The notes under the pieces: model-generated | Seen by the model: the letters and a program-made list of their open reading frames with translations, nothing else | Told to the model about the DNA's origin: nothing | The model's database searches: none | Position numbers and translations under genes: made by a program | Assembly (NCBI GenBank): GCA_020072785.1 | Contig: JAIQGG010000005.1 | Location: 118,181-182,180, forward strand | DNA: 64,000 nucleotides | Reading direction: 5' to 3' | DNA from: Terriglobia bacterium | GTDB taxonomy: Bacteria; Acidobacteriota; Terriglobia; Acidiferrales; UBA7541 | Shown: in pieces, positions 1 to 8,247 of the stretch | Layout of the letters: each line of letters opens with the position of its first letter | Position numbering within the stretch: the stretch's first letter is position 1

Positions 1-266
1 AAACCAAGATTGATTGACACATCCTAGATCTTCGCGGGATCGCATGCAGGCTAAGAAGTGTGCGGATAGCCCCAATTGGAGGAGAAACGGGGGCGGGACC
101 GGGCCCGAAAAATGAATCGGCTCCGCTCGCCCGAGCGGCTTGGACCGTGGCGGAACGGCCAAGGCTCGGAGGAGAGGAGCCGAACTTTGGCTGTCTCTCG
201 TAACGCGCTGAACCATCCAGGGGTTCAGAAATCAGAGACAGCGCTAAATCCTGAAATCGCTTCCCG
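1..266. other. Intergenic region at left edge, downstream of the E2 gene
   Basis: I find no convincing gene here. The stretch lies after the stop codon of the minus-strand E2 gene. Its one clear structure is a nested inverted repeat at 190-242, listed separately. GC-rich purine runs around 75-110 and 160-180 show no reading frame with recognisable protein content. Confidence 0.5.
190..242 (-). terminator. Nested inverted repeat, probable 3' end of the 2-oxoacid dehydrogenase operon
   Basis: The outer arms GCTGTCTCT (190-198) and AGAGACAGC (234-242) are perfectly complementary over 9 bp. Inside them CTGAACC (208-214) pairs with GGTTCAG (222-228). The structure begins 25 bases after the E2 stop codon. 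No clear U-run follows on the minus strand, so it is either a non-classical terminator or a 3' mRNA-stabilising hairpin. Confidence 0.4.
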
Positions 267-1466
267 TCAGCGCAGCCATTTTTCGGGGTCGCGGAGGGCT
301 TCCACCACGTCGTTCATGAACGCCGCGGCGCGCGCCCCGTCCACAACCCGGTGGTCGCTGGAGAGCGTCAACGTCATCACCGGGCGGATGGCCGGCTTGC
401 CATCCACCGGCACCACACGATCGGCAATACGCCCCACGGCAAGAATCGCGACTTGCGGCGGATTGATGATCGCGGTGAACGAGTCCACGTTGAACATCCC
501 AAGGTTGCTGATCGTGAAGGTCCCGCCGGCTATGTCCGCTGGACGCGAGCGGCCCGCGCGGGCGCGCTCTGTGAGGTCCCGCCGCTGGACAGCGATTTCC
601 CCGAGGTCCAGGGCATCCGCCTTGGGAATCACCGTCGCGACCACGCCGTCGTTCACGGCCATGGCCAAGGCCATATTCACATCAGGATTGAGACGGATTG
701 CCGCGCCGGTCCAACTGGCGTTCATCCGCGGGTGCTTGGCCAGGGCACGGGCCACCAGGGCCACCAGCATGTCGGTCTGCGTGGGCTTCACCCCGCGCGC
801 CTTCTCCACGGTTTCGCGCAGCTTCTTGTGCGTTTCCACGAGCGCGCCAGCGTCCACTTCCCGCACTACGAAGAAGTGCGGCACTGTGGTCCAACTCTGC
901 GTGGTGCGCTCGGCCATCAAGCGCCCGATGATACCCAGCGCCTCGGTACCGCCAGCGGCGGCGGCCGGAGCAGCAGCGGGAGCGCCCTTCGCGTCCACCA
1001 AAGCCTGTATGTCCGAAGCCAGAATCTCGCCATCCGCGCCCGATCCGCGCACCTGGGCAATGTCGATGCCGTGCTCGCGCGCCAGGCGCCGCGCTTTGGG
1101 CGAAATCCGCACTCCTCCGCCCGCTGCCTGCGCGGAACGATCCGCGGCGGCTGCGGCCGGACGCGCAGCTTCTGCGCGGGCCGGACTGGGAGCAGCCGCC
1201 GGCGCGCCAGCCGCGGGCACCGCCTCGCCGGGAAGGACGAGCCACGCGATTGTCTGGCCGACGGGAATGACCGCACCTTCGTGCGCGGTAATCCCCGCGA
1301 GAATGCCCTCTCCGGGGGCTTCCACTTCCACCACGGCTTTGTCGGTTTCAATCTCCAGCAGCGGCTCGCCCTTGGCGACGCGTTCGCCTTCTTTTTTCCG
1401 CCAAGCCAGGACCTTGCCGGTTTCCTGCATCAACTCCAGTGCGGGCATTACGACGCTGATAGCCAT
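267..1466 (-). CDS. 2-oxoacid dehydrogenase complex E2, dihydrolipoamide acyltransferase
   Basis: This E2 core (399 aa) passes an acyl group from the lipoyl arm to CoA in a pyruvate-, acetoin- or branched-chain-type complex. A lipoyl domain fills residues 1-77, with the lipoylated lysine at K43 in ETDKA. An Ala/Pro-rich linker (about 80-118) precedes a peripheral subunit-binding domain (about 119-157, beginning RISPKARRLA). The catalytic domain ends with the family HxxxDG motif, H372 and D376-G377 in SSDHRVVDG. It is the last gene of a minus-strand operon with E1 alpha and E1 beta, 29 bp after the M24 gene. No E3 gene is in the window, so a shared lipoamide dehydrogenase must be used. The Shine-Dalgarno is weak. 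Family is secure; the acyl substrate is not. Confidence 0.93.
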   Translation of the reverse strand: MAISVVMPALELMQETGKVLAWRKKEGERVAKGEPLLEIETDKAVVEVEAPGEGILAGITAHEGAVIPVGQTIAWLVLPGEAVPAAGAPAAAPSPARAEAARPAAAAADRSAQAAGGGVRISPKARRLAREHGIDIAQVRGSGADGEILASDIQALVDAKGAPAAAPAAAAGGTEALGIIGRLMAERTTQSWTTVPHFFVVREVDAGALVETHKKLRETVEKARGVKPTQTDMLVALVARALAKHPRMNASWTGAAIRLNPDVNMALAMAVNDGVVATVIPKADALDLGEIAVQRRDLTERARAGRSRPADIAGGTFTISNLGMFNVDSFTAIINPPQVAILAVGRIADRVVPVDGKPAIRPVMTLTLSSDHRVVDGARAAAFMNDVVEALRDPEKWLR

Positions 1467-1495
1467 GGTCCGTGAGAAAAGTGAAGGTCCCGCCC

Positions 1496-2842
1496 TCAGC
1501 TCTTGACTCCGACTCCTTCCATCTTGGCGCTGGCTGCGATCATCTCCTTGACGTGCTGGTTTGGTTCCGGGTCGGACTCGCGCAGCGTCGGCAGCGGCCC
1601 CTTCACGGACACGTAATGCGAGCCCGCGACCAGCAGCTCTTCCGCCGGGAAGCGCGTGATCACCTCGTGGCCGGTTTCCGTCACCACGATCTCTTCTTCG
1701 ATGCGTGCCGCGCTCCAGCCGTCGGTGGAAGGCCAGAACGTCTCCAGCGCGAACACCATGCCCGGCTTGATCTCGCAGGAATGTTCGAGCGAAACGAGCC
1801 GGCTGATCACCGGCTTTTCCCAGATGGCCAGCCCGATGCCGTGGCCGTACTGCAGCGCAAACGCCGCCTCTTCATTCGGGAAGCCGAACTCCTGCGCCTT
1901 GGGCCACACCGCGGCGATCTCCGCGGTCGTGCGCCCGGGCCGCACCAGCGAAATGGCCGCATCCAAATAGTCGCGGCAGCGCTTGTAGGCGTCGGTCATC
2001 GCGTGCGATGCGTAGCCGATGGTGAAAGTGCGGTAATAGCAGGTGCGGTAGCCCATGAACGAGTGCAGAACGTCGTAATACACCGGATCGCCGGGCCGCA
2101 GAATGCGGTCCGAAAACACGTGCGGGTGCGGGTTACAGCGCTCCCCGGAAATCGCGTTCACCGCTTCCACATACTCCGAACCGAGATCGTAGAGGACCTT
2201 GCTGACCAGCCCGACCGCCTGGTTCTCGCTCATGCCCGGCTTCATCGCCCGGTACAGTTCATCGTAGGCGGCGTCCACCATCATCGCGGACGTATTCAGC
2301 AGCTCGATCTCGTCCCGGGTCTTGATCAGGCGCACGTCGGACATGAGCTGCTGCCCGTCGACGATGGTGATTCCTTCCTTCTGCAGGGCGAAGAGGATCG
2401 GCGGCTCGATGATGTCGACTCCCACCGGCTCCTTATGCAGCCCGCGCTTCTCCAGCTCGATGCGGATCTTCTTGGCCACGTCTTCGGCGCGTCCCATCTC
2501 CGGCGACATGGCTCCGCGCAACATGCCGATTCCCGCCCGCGAACGCTCGCCGAGCCACGGGCAATGCAGCTGATGATGCTTGGCCGCCGATCCGAAGTCC
2601 CACAGGATGGGCTCATCCTTCTGCGGCAGCAGCGTGAACCGGCTCATCTTGTCCTGTGCCCAGGTGCCGATGTGCGTGGCGGTGATGTAGCGCACGTTGT
2701 TCATGTCAAAGCAGAGCAGCGAGCCCATCGAGGACTTCGCGAGATGCGCCTTCACCCGGGCCAGGCGCTCGCGGCGCAGGCGGTCGTAATCAATCCTCTG
2801 CTCCCAATCAACGGCCATCAATCCATGTGTAGGTAGCGCCAC
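1496..2842 (-). CDS. M24 (Xaa-Pro peptidase/creatinase-like) family protein with an altered metal site
   Basis: The protein (448 aa) has the creatinase-type N-terminal domain followed by a pita-bread catalytic domain. Ligand-like positions D257 (VYYDVL), H334 (QYGHGIG), E367 (FALETF) and a Glu near 383 (RIEEEIV) are visible. The position of the second metal-binding Asp, normally in GY-x-x-D-x-x-RTF, is Cys268 (GYRTCYYRTF). This recalls non-peptidase M24 members such as creatinase, and a lyase or hydrolase of a small molecule is possible. The GTG start at 2842 is chosen because an AGGAG sequence sits just upstream; an internal ATG eight codons later has none. It lies between E1 beta and E2 in the operon, so it probably acts on the same substrate. 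Confidence 0.85.
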   Translation of the reverse strand: MALPTHGLMAVDWEQRIDYDRLRRERLARVKAHLAKSSMGSLLCFDMNNVRYITATHIGTWAQDKMSRFTLLPQKDEPILWDFGSAAKHHQLHCPWLGERSRAGIGMLRGAMSPEMGRAEDVAKKIRIELEKRGLHKEPVGVDIIEPPILFALQKEGITIVDGQQLMSDVRLIKTRDEIELLNTSAMMVDAAYDELYRAMKPGMSENQAVGLVSKVLYDLGSEYVEAVNAISGERCNPHPHVFSDRILRPGDPVYYDVLHSFMGYRTCYYRTFTIGYASHAMTDAYKRCRDYLDAAISLVRPGRTTAEIAAVWPKAQEFGFPNEEAAFALQYGHGIGLAIWEKPVISRLVSLEHSCEIKPGMVFALETFWPSTDGWSAARIEEEIVVTETGHEVITRFPAEELLVAGSHYVSVKGPLPTLRESDPEPNQHVKEMIAASAKMEGVGVKS

Positions 2843-2865
2843 GTCAGGTCTCCTTGTTGCAAATT

Positions 2866-3861
2866 TCAGGAACGGCTACAGAGCGCACGGGCCGCATCGA
2901 AGACCGTGCGGTCGGTGGGCAAAGTTGCATCTTCGAGGGGCGGCGAGAACGGAATCGGAACGTGCATGGCTCCGATGCGCTTCACCGGTCCGTCCAGTTG
3001 ATAAAATGCGCCTTCGGCGATCACCGCGGCGATCTCCGCCGCCACGCCGTACCGCCCGTAGCCTTCGTCCATGACGATGGCCCGGGAGGTCTTCTTGACC
3101 GAGTCGACGATGGTTTTCTCGTCGAGCGGCCAGGTCGTGCGCGGATCGACCACTTCGGCGCTGATCCCCGCCTCGTCCAGCAGCTTCGCGGCGTCCAGGG
3201 CCACTTGCACCATGCTGCTGGTGGCCACGATGGTGATGTCGCGGCCCACGCGCTTCACATCGGCCACGCCCAGCGGAATCGTGTACTCCTCGGCGGGTAC
3301 CGGCCCCTTCAACTTGTACATCATCTTGTCTTCGAAAAAGACGACCGGATTCTCGTCGCGGATCGCCGTCTTCAGCAGTCCTTTGGCATCGTACGGCGTG
3401 GATGGCAGCACCACCTTGAGCCCCGGAACGTGGCTGAACCACGCATGCAGCGACTGCGAATGCTGCGCCGCCGACCGCCGCGCGGCTCCCATCGTCGTGC
3501 GCATCACCATCGGGACTTTCCACGTGCCACCCGACATGTAATGCACCTTGGCCGCCTGATTCACCATCTGATCCATCGTCAGGGTGATGAAATCTCCGAA
3601 CATGATGTCCACGACGGGACGCACGCCCGTCATGGCCGCGCCCACGGCGAGGCCCGTAAACCCGGCTTCCGAAATCGGCGTGTCAATCACACGCCCGGTG
3701 CCGAATTCTTCCACCAGGCCCGACAGCACCTTGAACGGCGTGCCGGCTTCGGCCACATCCTCGCCGAGAATGCACACCTTGGGATCGCGGCGCATCTCTT
3801 CCGCCAGCGCTTCTTTGATCGCTTGGGCGAACGTCAATTCACGCACGGCATCTTCAGGCAT
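2866..3861 (-). CDS. 2-oxoacid dehydrogenase E1 component, beta subunit
   Basis: Transketolase-like beta subunit (331 aa) of an alpha2beta2 E1 that decarboxylates a 2-oxoacid, or cleaves acetoin, and acylates the E2 lipoyl arm. Family signatures include a MRRDP...GEDVAE segment near the N-terminus, RVIDTPISEAGF, a MFGDFITLTMDQ stretch, and the C-terminal domain with VVDPRTTWPLD. The start at 3861 is preferred because the E1 alpha stop overlaps it by 8 bp, indicating translational coupling; an upstream in-frame ATG (3888) would enlarge the overlap with no gain. Substrate (pyruvate, acetoin or branched-chain oxoacid) cannot be fixed from sequence alone. Confidence 0.93.
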   Translation of the reverse strand: MPEDAVRELTFAQAIKEALAEEMRRDPKVCILGEDVAEAGTPFKVLSGLVEEFGTGRVIDTPISEAGFTGLAVGAAMTGVRPVVDIMFGDFITLTMDQMVNQAAKVHYMSGGTWKVPMVMRTTMGAARRSAAQHSQSLHAWFSHVPGLKVVLPSTPYDAKGLLKTAIRDENPVVFFEDKMMYKLKGPVPAEEYTIPLGVADVKRVGRDITIVATSSMVQVALDAAKLLDEAGISAEVVDPRTTWPLDEKTIVDSVKKTSRAIVMDEGYGRYGVAAEIAAVIAEGAFYQLDGPVKRIGAMHVPIPFSPPLEDATLPTDRTVFDAARALCSRS

Positions 3862-4852
3862 AAATGTCCTGCTCCACTTGGTCCACACCGGGATAGGGTG
3901 CCGCCAAAGCGAACTCGACGGCTTTCTTCATTTCCGCTTCGATCTCCGCGTAAATTCCATCGAGCTGGGCTTTCTCCGCATGCTTCTGCTCGAGGAGCCA
4001 ACTGGAGAAAAGCTTGATGGGATCGCGCTCTCCTATCCAGAGTTGCTCTTCCTGCTTCGAGCGGTAGTATTCGCGGCTGATGTCGCCGACATGGTGGCCG
4101 GTGTATCGGTAGGTCTTGCACATCAGCAGCGCCGGTCCCTCGCCGCGCCGCGCCCGCTCGATGAGCCGCGTCGCTGTCGCATTCACCACGCGCACGTCCT
4201 GACCGTCCACGCTCTCCGCGTGCAGCCCGAACGCCGTGCCCCGTGCCAGGATGTCCCCGGCCGTCGTCTCCGTGTAGTGCGTGTACTCGTTATACAGATT
4301 GTTTTCGCAGACGTAGATCACCGGCAGCTTCCAGAGCTGCGCCAGGTTCATGACCTCGTAGAGTACGCCTTGTCCCAGCGCTCCCTCGCCGAAGAAGCAC
4401 ACCGCCACTTGTCCAGTCTTCAGCTGCTTGGCGGAAAACGCCGCTCCCGTGGCAATCCCTGCGCTCCCGCCAACAATAGCGTTCGCGCCCAAGTTTCCCG
4501 TCTTGGGGTCGGCAATGTGCATCGAGCCACCCTTGCCGCGGCAATAGCCCCCTTCTTTGCCCAGCAGTTCCGCGAACATGCGATCCGGCGCCGCGCCCTT
4601 GGCCAGGCAATGCCCGTGCCCGCGATGCGTGCTGGTGATGTAGTCATCGGCCCGCAGCGCCTCGCAGATCCCCACAGCCACGGCCTCTTCGCCCGAGTAT
4701 AGGTGCGCGAGCCCCGGCATCAGCGCGCGCTTGTACAGCTCGTTGACCTGCTCTTCAAACAGGCGGATGCGCAGCATCTGCCTGTACATCCTCATCCACT
4801 GCTGGACGCCGAGCGCGGTCTGCGTCTCGGAACTACCGGTGGCTATGGTCAT
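3854..4852 (-). CDS. ThDP-dependent E1 component, alpha subunit (PdhA/AcoA type)
   Basis: Alpha subunit (332 aa) carrying the thiamin diphosphate site: G155-E-G-A begins the ThDP fold and N184-N185 closes it (usual form GDG...NN). THRGHGHCLAKG (75-86) and GKGGSMHIAD (107-115) form the loops around the active site. The wording of these loops, and LGANAIVGG (121-129), resembles acetoin dehydrogenase AcoA more than E. coli-type pyruvate dehydrogenase; this is an inference from motif similarity. The start overlaps the stop of the upstream dehydrogenase gene by 4 bp (ATGA), so the genes are co-translated. Confidence 0.93.
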   Translation of the reverse strand: MTIATGSSETQTALGVQQWMRMYRQMLRIRLFEEQVNELYKRALMPGLAHLYSGEEAVAVGICEALRADDYITSTHRGHGHCLAKGAAPDRMFAELLGKEGGYCRGKGGSMHIADPKTGNLGANAIVGGSAGIATGAAFSAKQLKTGQVAVCFFGEGALGQGVLYEVMNLAQLWKLPVIYVCENNLYNEYTHYTETTAGDILARGTAFGLHAESVDGQDVRVVNATATRLIERARRGEGPALLMCKTYRYTGHHVGDISREYYRSKQEEQLWIGERDPIKLFSSWLLEQKHAEKAQLDGIYAEIEAEMKKAVEFALAAPYPGVDQVEQDIYA

Positions 4853-5730
4853 TTCGCAACTCCGGACATGCGCGCCAGCACGTCAAACAGCACGGCGAAA
4901 TCCTGTTCCACCATGCCCATACCCCGCGCGGCGGTCAGGAACTCGTTGGTCACCGCGGTCGTCGGCAGTGGCACATCGAGCTGCCGCCCCAATTCCAGGG
5001 CCAGCAGCATATCCTTCTGCATCATGTTTACGTTGAACCACGCCTCGCCGGGCATCTTCAGAATGAACGGTCCGCGGTATTGCACCATCGGCGACGCCAC
5101 CACGCTGTGCGTGAGCACGTCCACCGCGACCTCGCGCGCCACTCCGCTCTTCTCCGCCAGCAGCACGCCTTCGGAAAACGCCAGCATTTGCACAGCCAGA
5201 CTCAGATTTACGGCGATTTTCATCGCCAGCGCCAGCCCGTTATCCCCCACATGAGTGACTTTGGGGCCGATATCCAACAGCAGCGGCTTCACCTTCTCAA
5301 ACGTTTCCTTGCGCCCCCCGACCATCACCGACAGCTTCCCTTCCTGCAGCGTAATCACGCTTCCGGAGACCGGCGCATCCACCAGGTCCGCGCCCTTTTC
5401 CCGCACCTTGGCGGCCAGGCTGCGGCTGGCTTCCGGGCTGATCGTGCTCATGTCCACCAGCGTCTTGCCCTTACCGACCCCGGCCAATATCCCGTCCGGC
5501 CCCTCCATGATGGACATCAGCGCCTTGGTGTTGGTGACCATGGAAAAGGTCACGTCGGCAGCCACAGCCACCGCCCGCGGCGAATCGGCCCACTTCATGC
5601 CCTTCTTCATCAGCCAGTCGGCCTTCCCACGCGTGCGGTTGTACCCCGTCACCGTGTGGCCCTTGTCCAGCAGGCGGCTCACCATCTGACTGCCCATTAC
5701 TCCGAGGCCTACAAACCCAAGATTTGCCAT
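4849..5730 (-). CDS. 3-hydroxyisobutyrate dehydrogenase-family NAD(P)-dependent oxidoreductase
   Basis: Beta-hydroxyacid dehydrogenase (293 aa). The Rossmann motif GLGVMGSQM is at 8-16, the substrate-binding DAPVSG at 118-123, and the catalytic lysine K171 with N175 lies in LALAMKIAVNL. The family oxidises 3-hydroxyisobutyrate, tartronate semialdehyde, D-phenylserine or similar acids. It is the second gene of the operon, 20 bp after the GntR gene and overlapping E1 alpha by 4 bp, so its product may feed, via a semialdehyde or oxoacid, into the E1/E2 complex. It is distantly related to the enzyme at 25454-26365. Confidence 0.9.
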   Translation of the reverse strand: MANLGFVGLGVMGSQMVSRLLDKGHTVTGYNRTRGKADWLMKKGMKWADSPRAVAVAADVTFSMVTNTKALMSIMEGPDGILAGVGKGKTLVDMSTISPEASRSLAAKVREKGADLVDAPVSGSVITLQEGKLSVMVGGRKETFEKVKPLLLDIGPKVTHVGDNGLALAMKIAVNLSLAVQMLAFSEGVLLAEKSGVAREVAVDVLTHSVVASPMVQYRGPFILKMPGEAWFNVNMMQKDMLLALELGRQLDVPLPTTAVTNEFLTAARGMGMVEQDFAVLFDVLARMSGVAK

Positions 5731-5750
5731 CTCACTCTGTCTCCCGGCTC

Positions 5751-6476
5751 TTAAACTTTCTTCTTAACGTCCGGTATCCGCCCCCCGGACGCGTCTTGCG
5801 AATCCTCCCGGATCTGCTGCAGGTGCGCACGCATCGCTTCCCGCGCTCGGTCCGCATCACGATGTTCCACGGCATCGAGAATACGTTTGTGGTGAAACTG
5901 CCCGCGTTCTGGACCGCCCGCGGTCAGAAAGATGCGCATGCGCTGCTCACGTAGCAACCCGACGATGGAGTCGGTCACCGACAAAATGAGGGGATTGGCC
6001 GCCGCTTCGGCCAGGGAAAGATGAAAATCGAGGTCCGCCTCGATAAAGGCGTTGGGATCCTGCATGGAACGGTCCATGACGGCGACTGCCTCGCGCATAG
6101 CGGAGAGATGCGCCTCTTCAGCGCGGCTCGCCGCCAAAGCGGCGATTTCCGGCTCGAGAATGGCGCGCATTTCCGCTAGATGCGCGGACCCGTCCGACTG
6201 CCCAAATTTAATCATCAGATCGAAGGACTGCTTGATGGCTTGCGAGGTGCCGTTAGTGATGAAGGTGCCACGGCCCGAGTACGCTTCCACTAAACCTTTT
6301 TCGTGCAGCGCCTTGACCGCTTCCCGGACGGCGGTGCGACTGACGCCAAACCGTTGAGCAAGGTCACGTTCTGCGGGCAACTGGTCGCCCGCCTTGAGCG
6401 CGCCCTTCTGGATTGATTCCTCGATCTGTTGAACGATCTGCTCGTACAAACGTAAAGATTGAACAGCTTTGTACAC
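5751..6476 (-). CDS. FadR-subfamily GntR transcriptional regulator
   Basis: A 241-residue regulator with an N-terminal winged helix (QLPAERDLAQRFGVSRTAVREA) and a C-terminal FCD ligand-binding domain. The FCD metal-site pattern is visible: D-L-D-F-H, then His in FHHKRIL, then His in MRAHLQQI. The GTG start at 6476 is preferred because GGGGGAG sits 4 bases upstream; longer in-frame versions up to 6548 lack a ribosome binding site. It heads the operon encoding the 2-oxoacid dehydrogenase, as pdhR does in E. coli. It probably binds the TGGTCTGACCA palindromes at 6589 and 8104, which fit the known FadR/PdhR box TGGTnnnACCA. Confidence 0.9.
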   Translation of the reverse strand: MYKAVQSLRLYEQIVQQIEESIQKGALKAGDQLPAERDLAQRFGVSRTAVREAVKALHEKGLVEAYSGRGTFITNGTSQAIKQSFDLMIKFGQSDGSAHLAEMRAILEPEIAALAASRAEEAHLSAMREAVAVMDRSMQDPNAFIEADLDFHLSLAEAAANPLILSVTDSIVGLLREQRMRIFLTAGGPERGQFHHKRILDAVEHRDADRAREAMRAHLQQIREDSQDASGGRIPDVKKKV

Positions 6477-6585
6477 GGTACTCCCCCTACGCAAAACGAA
6501 TCGATCGAAAGGCTGTGCTTTAGTTGCGGCACAACGGCAGAAGCACAAAACAAGGCTTCAAGTCGTGATTATTCATTCCCCGGTC

Positions 6586-6627
6586 TATTGGTCTGACCAC
6601 CATATCACAGGACCAATACCAGCACAA
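6586..6627 (-). promoter_or_regulatory. Promoter of the GntR/2-oxoacid dehydrogenase operon with FadR-type operator
   Basis: On the minus strand TTGTGC (6627-6622) and TATGGT (6604-6599), 17 bp apart, make a plausible sigma70 promoter. The perfect 11-bp palindrome TGGTCTGACCA at 6589-6599 touches the -10 box and covers the expected start point, a repressing position. A wider inverted repeat, TATTGGTC (6586-6593) and GACCAATA (6611-6618), spans the same segment and may be a second operator arrangement. Confidence 0.65.
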
Positions 6628-6632
6628 CTCTT

Positions 6633-8003
6633 TTATGATTCCTGAATCCACACCGTCTTGGCATTCGTAAACTCTCGAATCCCGTGGATGCTCAGCTCGC
6701 GTCCGTGCCCGGACTGCTTCACGCCCCCAAACGGGACTCTCGGATCGGAGGCTACCATCTTGTTGATAAACACCATTCCTGCATCCAGATCATTGATGAA
6801 GCGCTCGCGTTCGGCTTTGTCATTGGTCCAGGCGCTGGCGCCCAGCCCGAAGCGCGTGTCGTTGGCGATGCGGATGGCGTCGTCCACGTCTTTTGCGCGG
6901 AAGACACACGCCACCGGCCCGAACAGCTCTTCCTTGTAGGCTGGGCAATCCTTGGGAATGTTCGTCAGGACCGTCGGCGCATAAAAATTGCCCGGGCGCG
7001 GCAACTTCTTGCCACCGGTCAGAATCCGCGCACCGGCCTGCACCGACTTCTGCACGTCCCGGTCAAGATCGGTTACACCGTCCGGAGTAGCCAGCGGCCC
7101 GACGTCGACACTCTCATCGAACGGATCGCCCACTTTCAGCGCCTCCATCCGCGCGACGAATTTCCGTTCAAATGCATCGGCAATCGATTCGGCCACGATA
7201 AAGCGCTTGGCGGCGATGCACGACTGCCCGTTGTTCACACATCTCGCTTTCACGCCGGACTCCACCGCAGCGTCCAGATTCGCACTGGGCATGACGATGA
7301 AGGGATCGCTCCCGCCCAGCTCCAGCACAACCTTCTTGATGCGTTTGGCCGCGCCGATTCCCACTTCAATCCCTGCGCCTTCGCTGCCCGTGAGTGTGGC
7401 GGCTACTACCCGCGGGTCATTGAGAACACCGTCGACTTTGGCCGAGCCGATCAGCAGCGTCTGAAAAACGCCTTCGGCAAAACCAGCCCTGCGAAAAAGA
7501 TCCTCGACAGCCAGCGCTGATTGCGGCACGTTCGACGCGTGCTTCAGCAGCCCCACATTGCCCGCCATCAAAGCCGGCGCGGCGAAGCGCAGCACCTGCC
7601 AGAAGGGATAATTCCACGGCATCACCGCCAGGACCGGGCCGATCGGAAGGTAACGCACGAAGCTGCGGCTGGCGCTGGTCTCGATGATTTCATCCGCTAG
7701 AAAACGCTCGGCGTTCTCCGCATAATAGCGGCATCCCGAAGCGCATTTCAGGACTTCGTCCACCGCGGAGCGATAAGTTTTCCCCATCTCCGTGGTCATC
7801 AGCCGGCCAAAAACTTCCTTGTCCTTTTCCAGTATCTCCGCCACCTTGAGCATCAACCGGGTGCGTTCCGCAAAAGGCATCTTGCGGTGCCTGGCAAACG
7901 CGCTCGTTGCGCGCTGCAACTTCTCTTCGATCTGCGCGTCGGTCAGTGGCTCGAATATCTTCAGGGTCTCGCCTGTTGCGGGATTAATCGTGGCTATAGC
8001 CAT
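6633..8003 (-). CDS. NAD(P)-dependent aldehyde dehydrogenase (succinate-semialdehyde dehydrogenase-like)
   Basis: A short-type ALDH (456 aa) that oxidises an aldehyde or semialdehyde to the acid. The general-base Glu is E228 (LELGG) and the nucleophilic Cys is C262 (NNGQSC). TLTGSEGAG (203-211) forms the nucleotide loop, and MPWNYPFWQ (128-136) is typical of the Sad/GabD group. A GGAGGA sequence precedes the start. The gene has its own promoter with TATAAT at 8119-8114 overlapping a palindrome identical to the one before the adjacent GntR gene. It is therefore probably controlled by that regulator and linked to the 2-oxoacid dehydrogenase pathway. Exact substrate unknown. Confidence 0.93.
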   Translation of the reverse strand: MAIATINPATGETLKIFEPLTDAQIEEKLQRATSAFARHRKMPFAERTRLMLKVAEILEKDKEVFGRLMTTEMGKTYRSAVDEVLKCASGCRYYAENAERFLADEIIETSASRSFVRYLPIGPVLAVMPWNYPFWQVLRFAAPALMAGNVGLLKHASNVPQSALAVEDLFRRAGFAEGVFQTLLIGSAKVDGVLNDPRVVAATLTGSEGAGIEVGIGAAKRIKKVVLELGGSDPFIVMPSANLDAAVESGVKARCVNNGQSCIAAKRFIVAESIADAFERKFVARMEALKVGDPFDESVDVGPLATPDGVTDLDRDVQKSVQAGARILTGGKKLPRPGNFYAPTVLTNIPKDCPAYKEELFGPVACVFRAKDVDDAIRIANDTRFGLGASAWTNDKAERERFINDLDAGMVFINKMVASDPRVPFGGVKQSGHGRELSIHGIREFTNAKTVWIQES

Positions 8004-8102
8004 TGCGGCTCATCCTCCGGGGTGCCTTTCGGCATTAGATCGCTTTTATCCAATAGAAAGACTGCTGCCAGCCGAACAACTTGTCAGGCCCAGCCGGAAT
8101 TT

Positions 8103-8119
8103 ATGGTCTGACCATTATA
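8103..8119 (-). promoter_or_regulatory. -10 box and FadR-type operator before the aldehyde dehydrogenase gene
   Basis: A perfect TATAAT (8119-8114, minus strand) overlaps the palindrome ATGGTCTGACCAT (8103-8115). Its 11-bp core is identical to the palindrome at 6589-6599. No good -35 is visible at the expected distance, so an activator or extended contacts may be needed. The overlap suggests repression by the GntR protein encoded at 5751-6476. Confidence 0.65.
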
Positions 8120-8247
8120 CCATAGCGCTCCCGGCGCAGACCTTCTGCGGGCCTATATAGTAAGGATAAAAATTGCCTGTATGTGTTTGGATTCCTTCGC
8201 GGTGGAGCCGTCTTACCTGTTTTCGGAGAGTCTTTTACTGCTTTCAA

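Noticed and set aside
76..1506. A 476-codon plus-strand open frame over the E2 gene.
   Set aside because: The minus strand has a complete lipoyl/E2 protein; the plus frame has no domain and skewed Ala/Arg/Ser composition.
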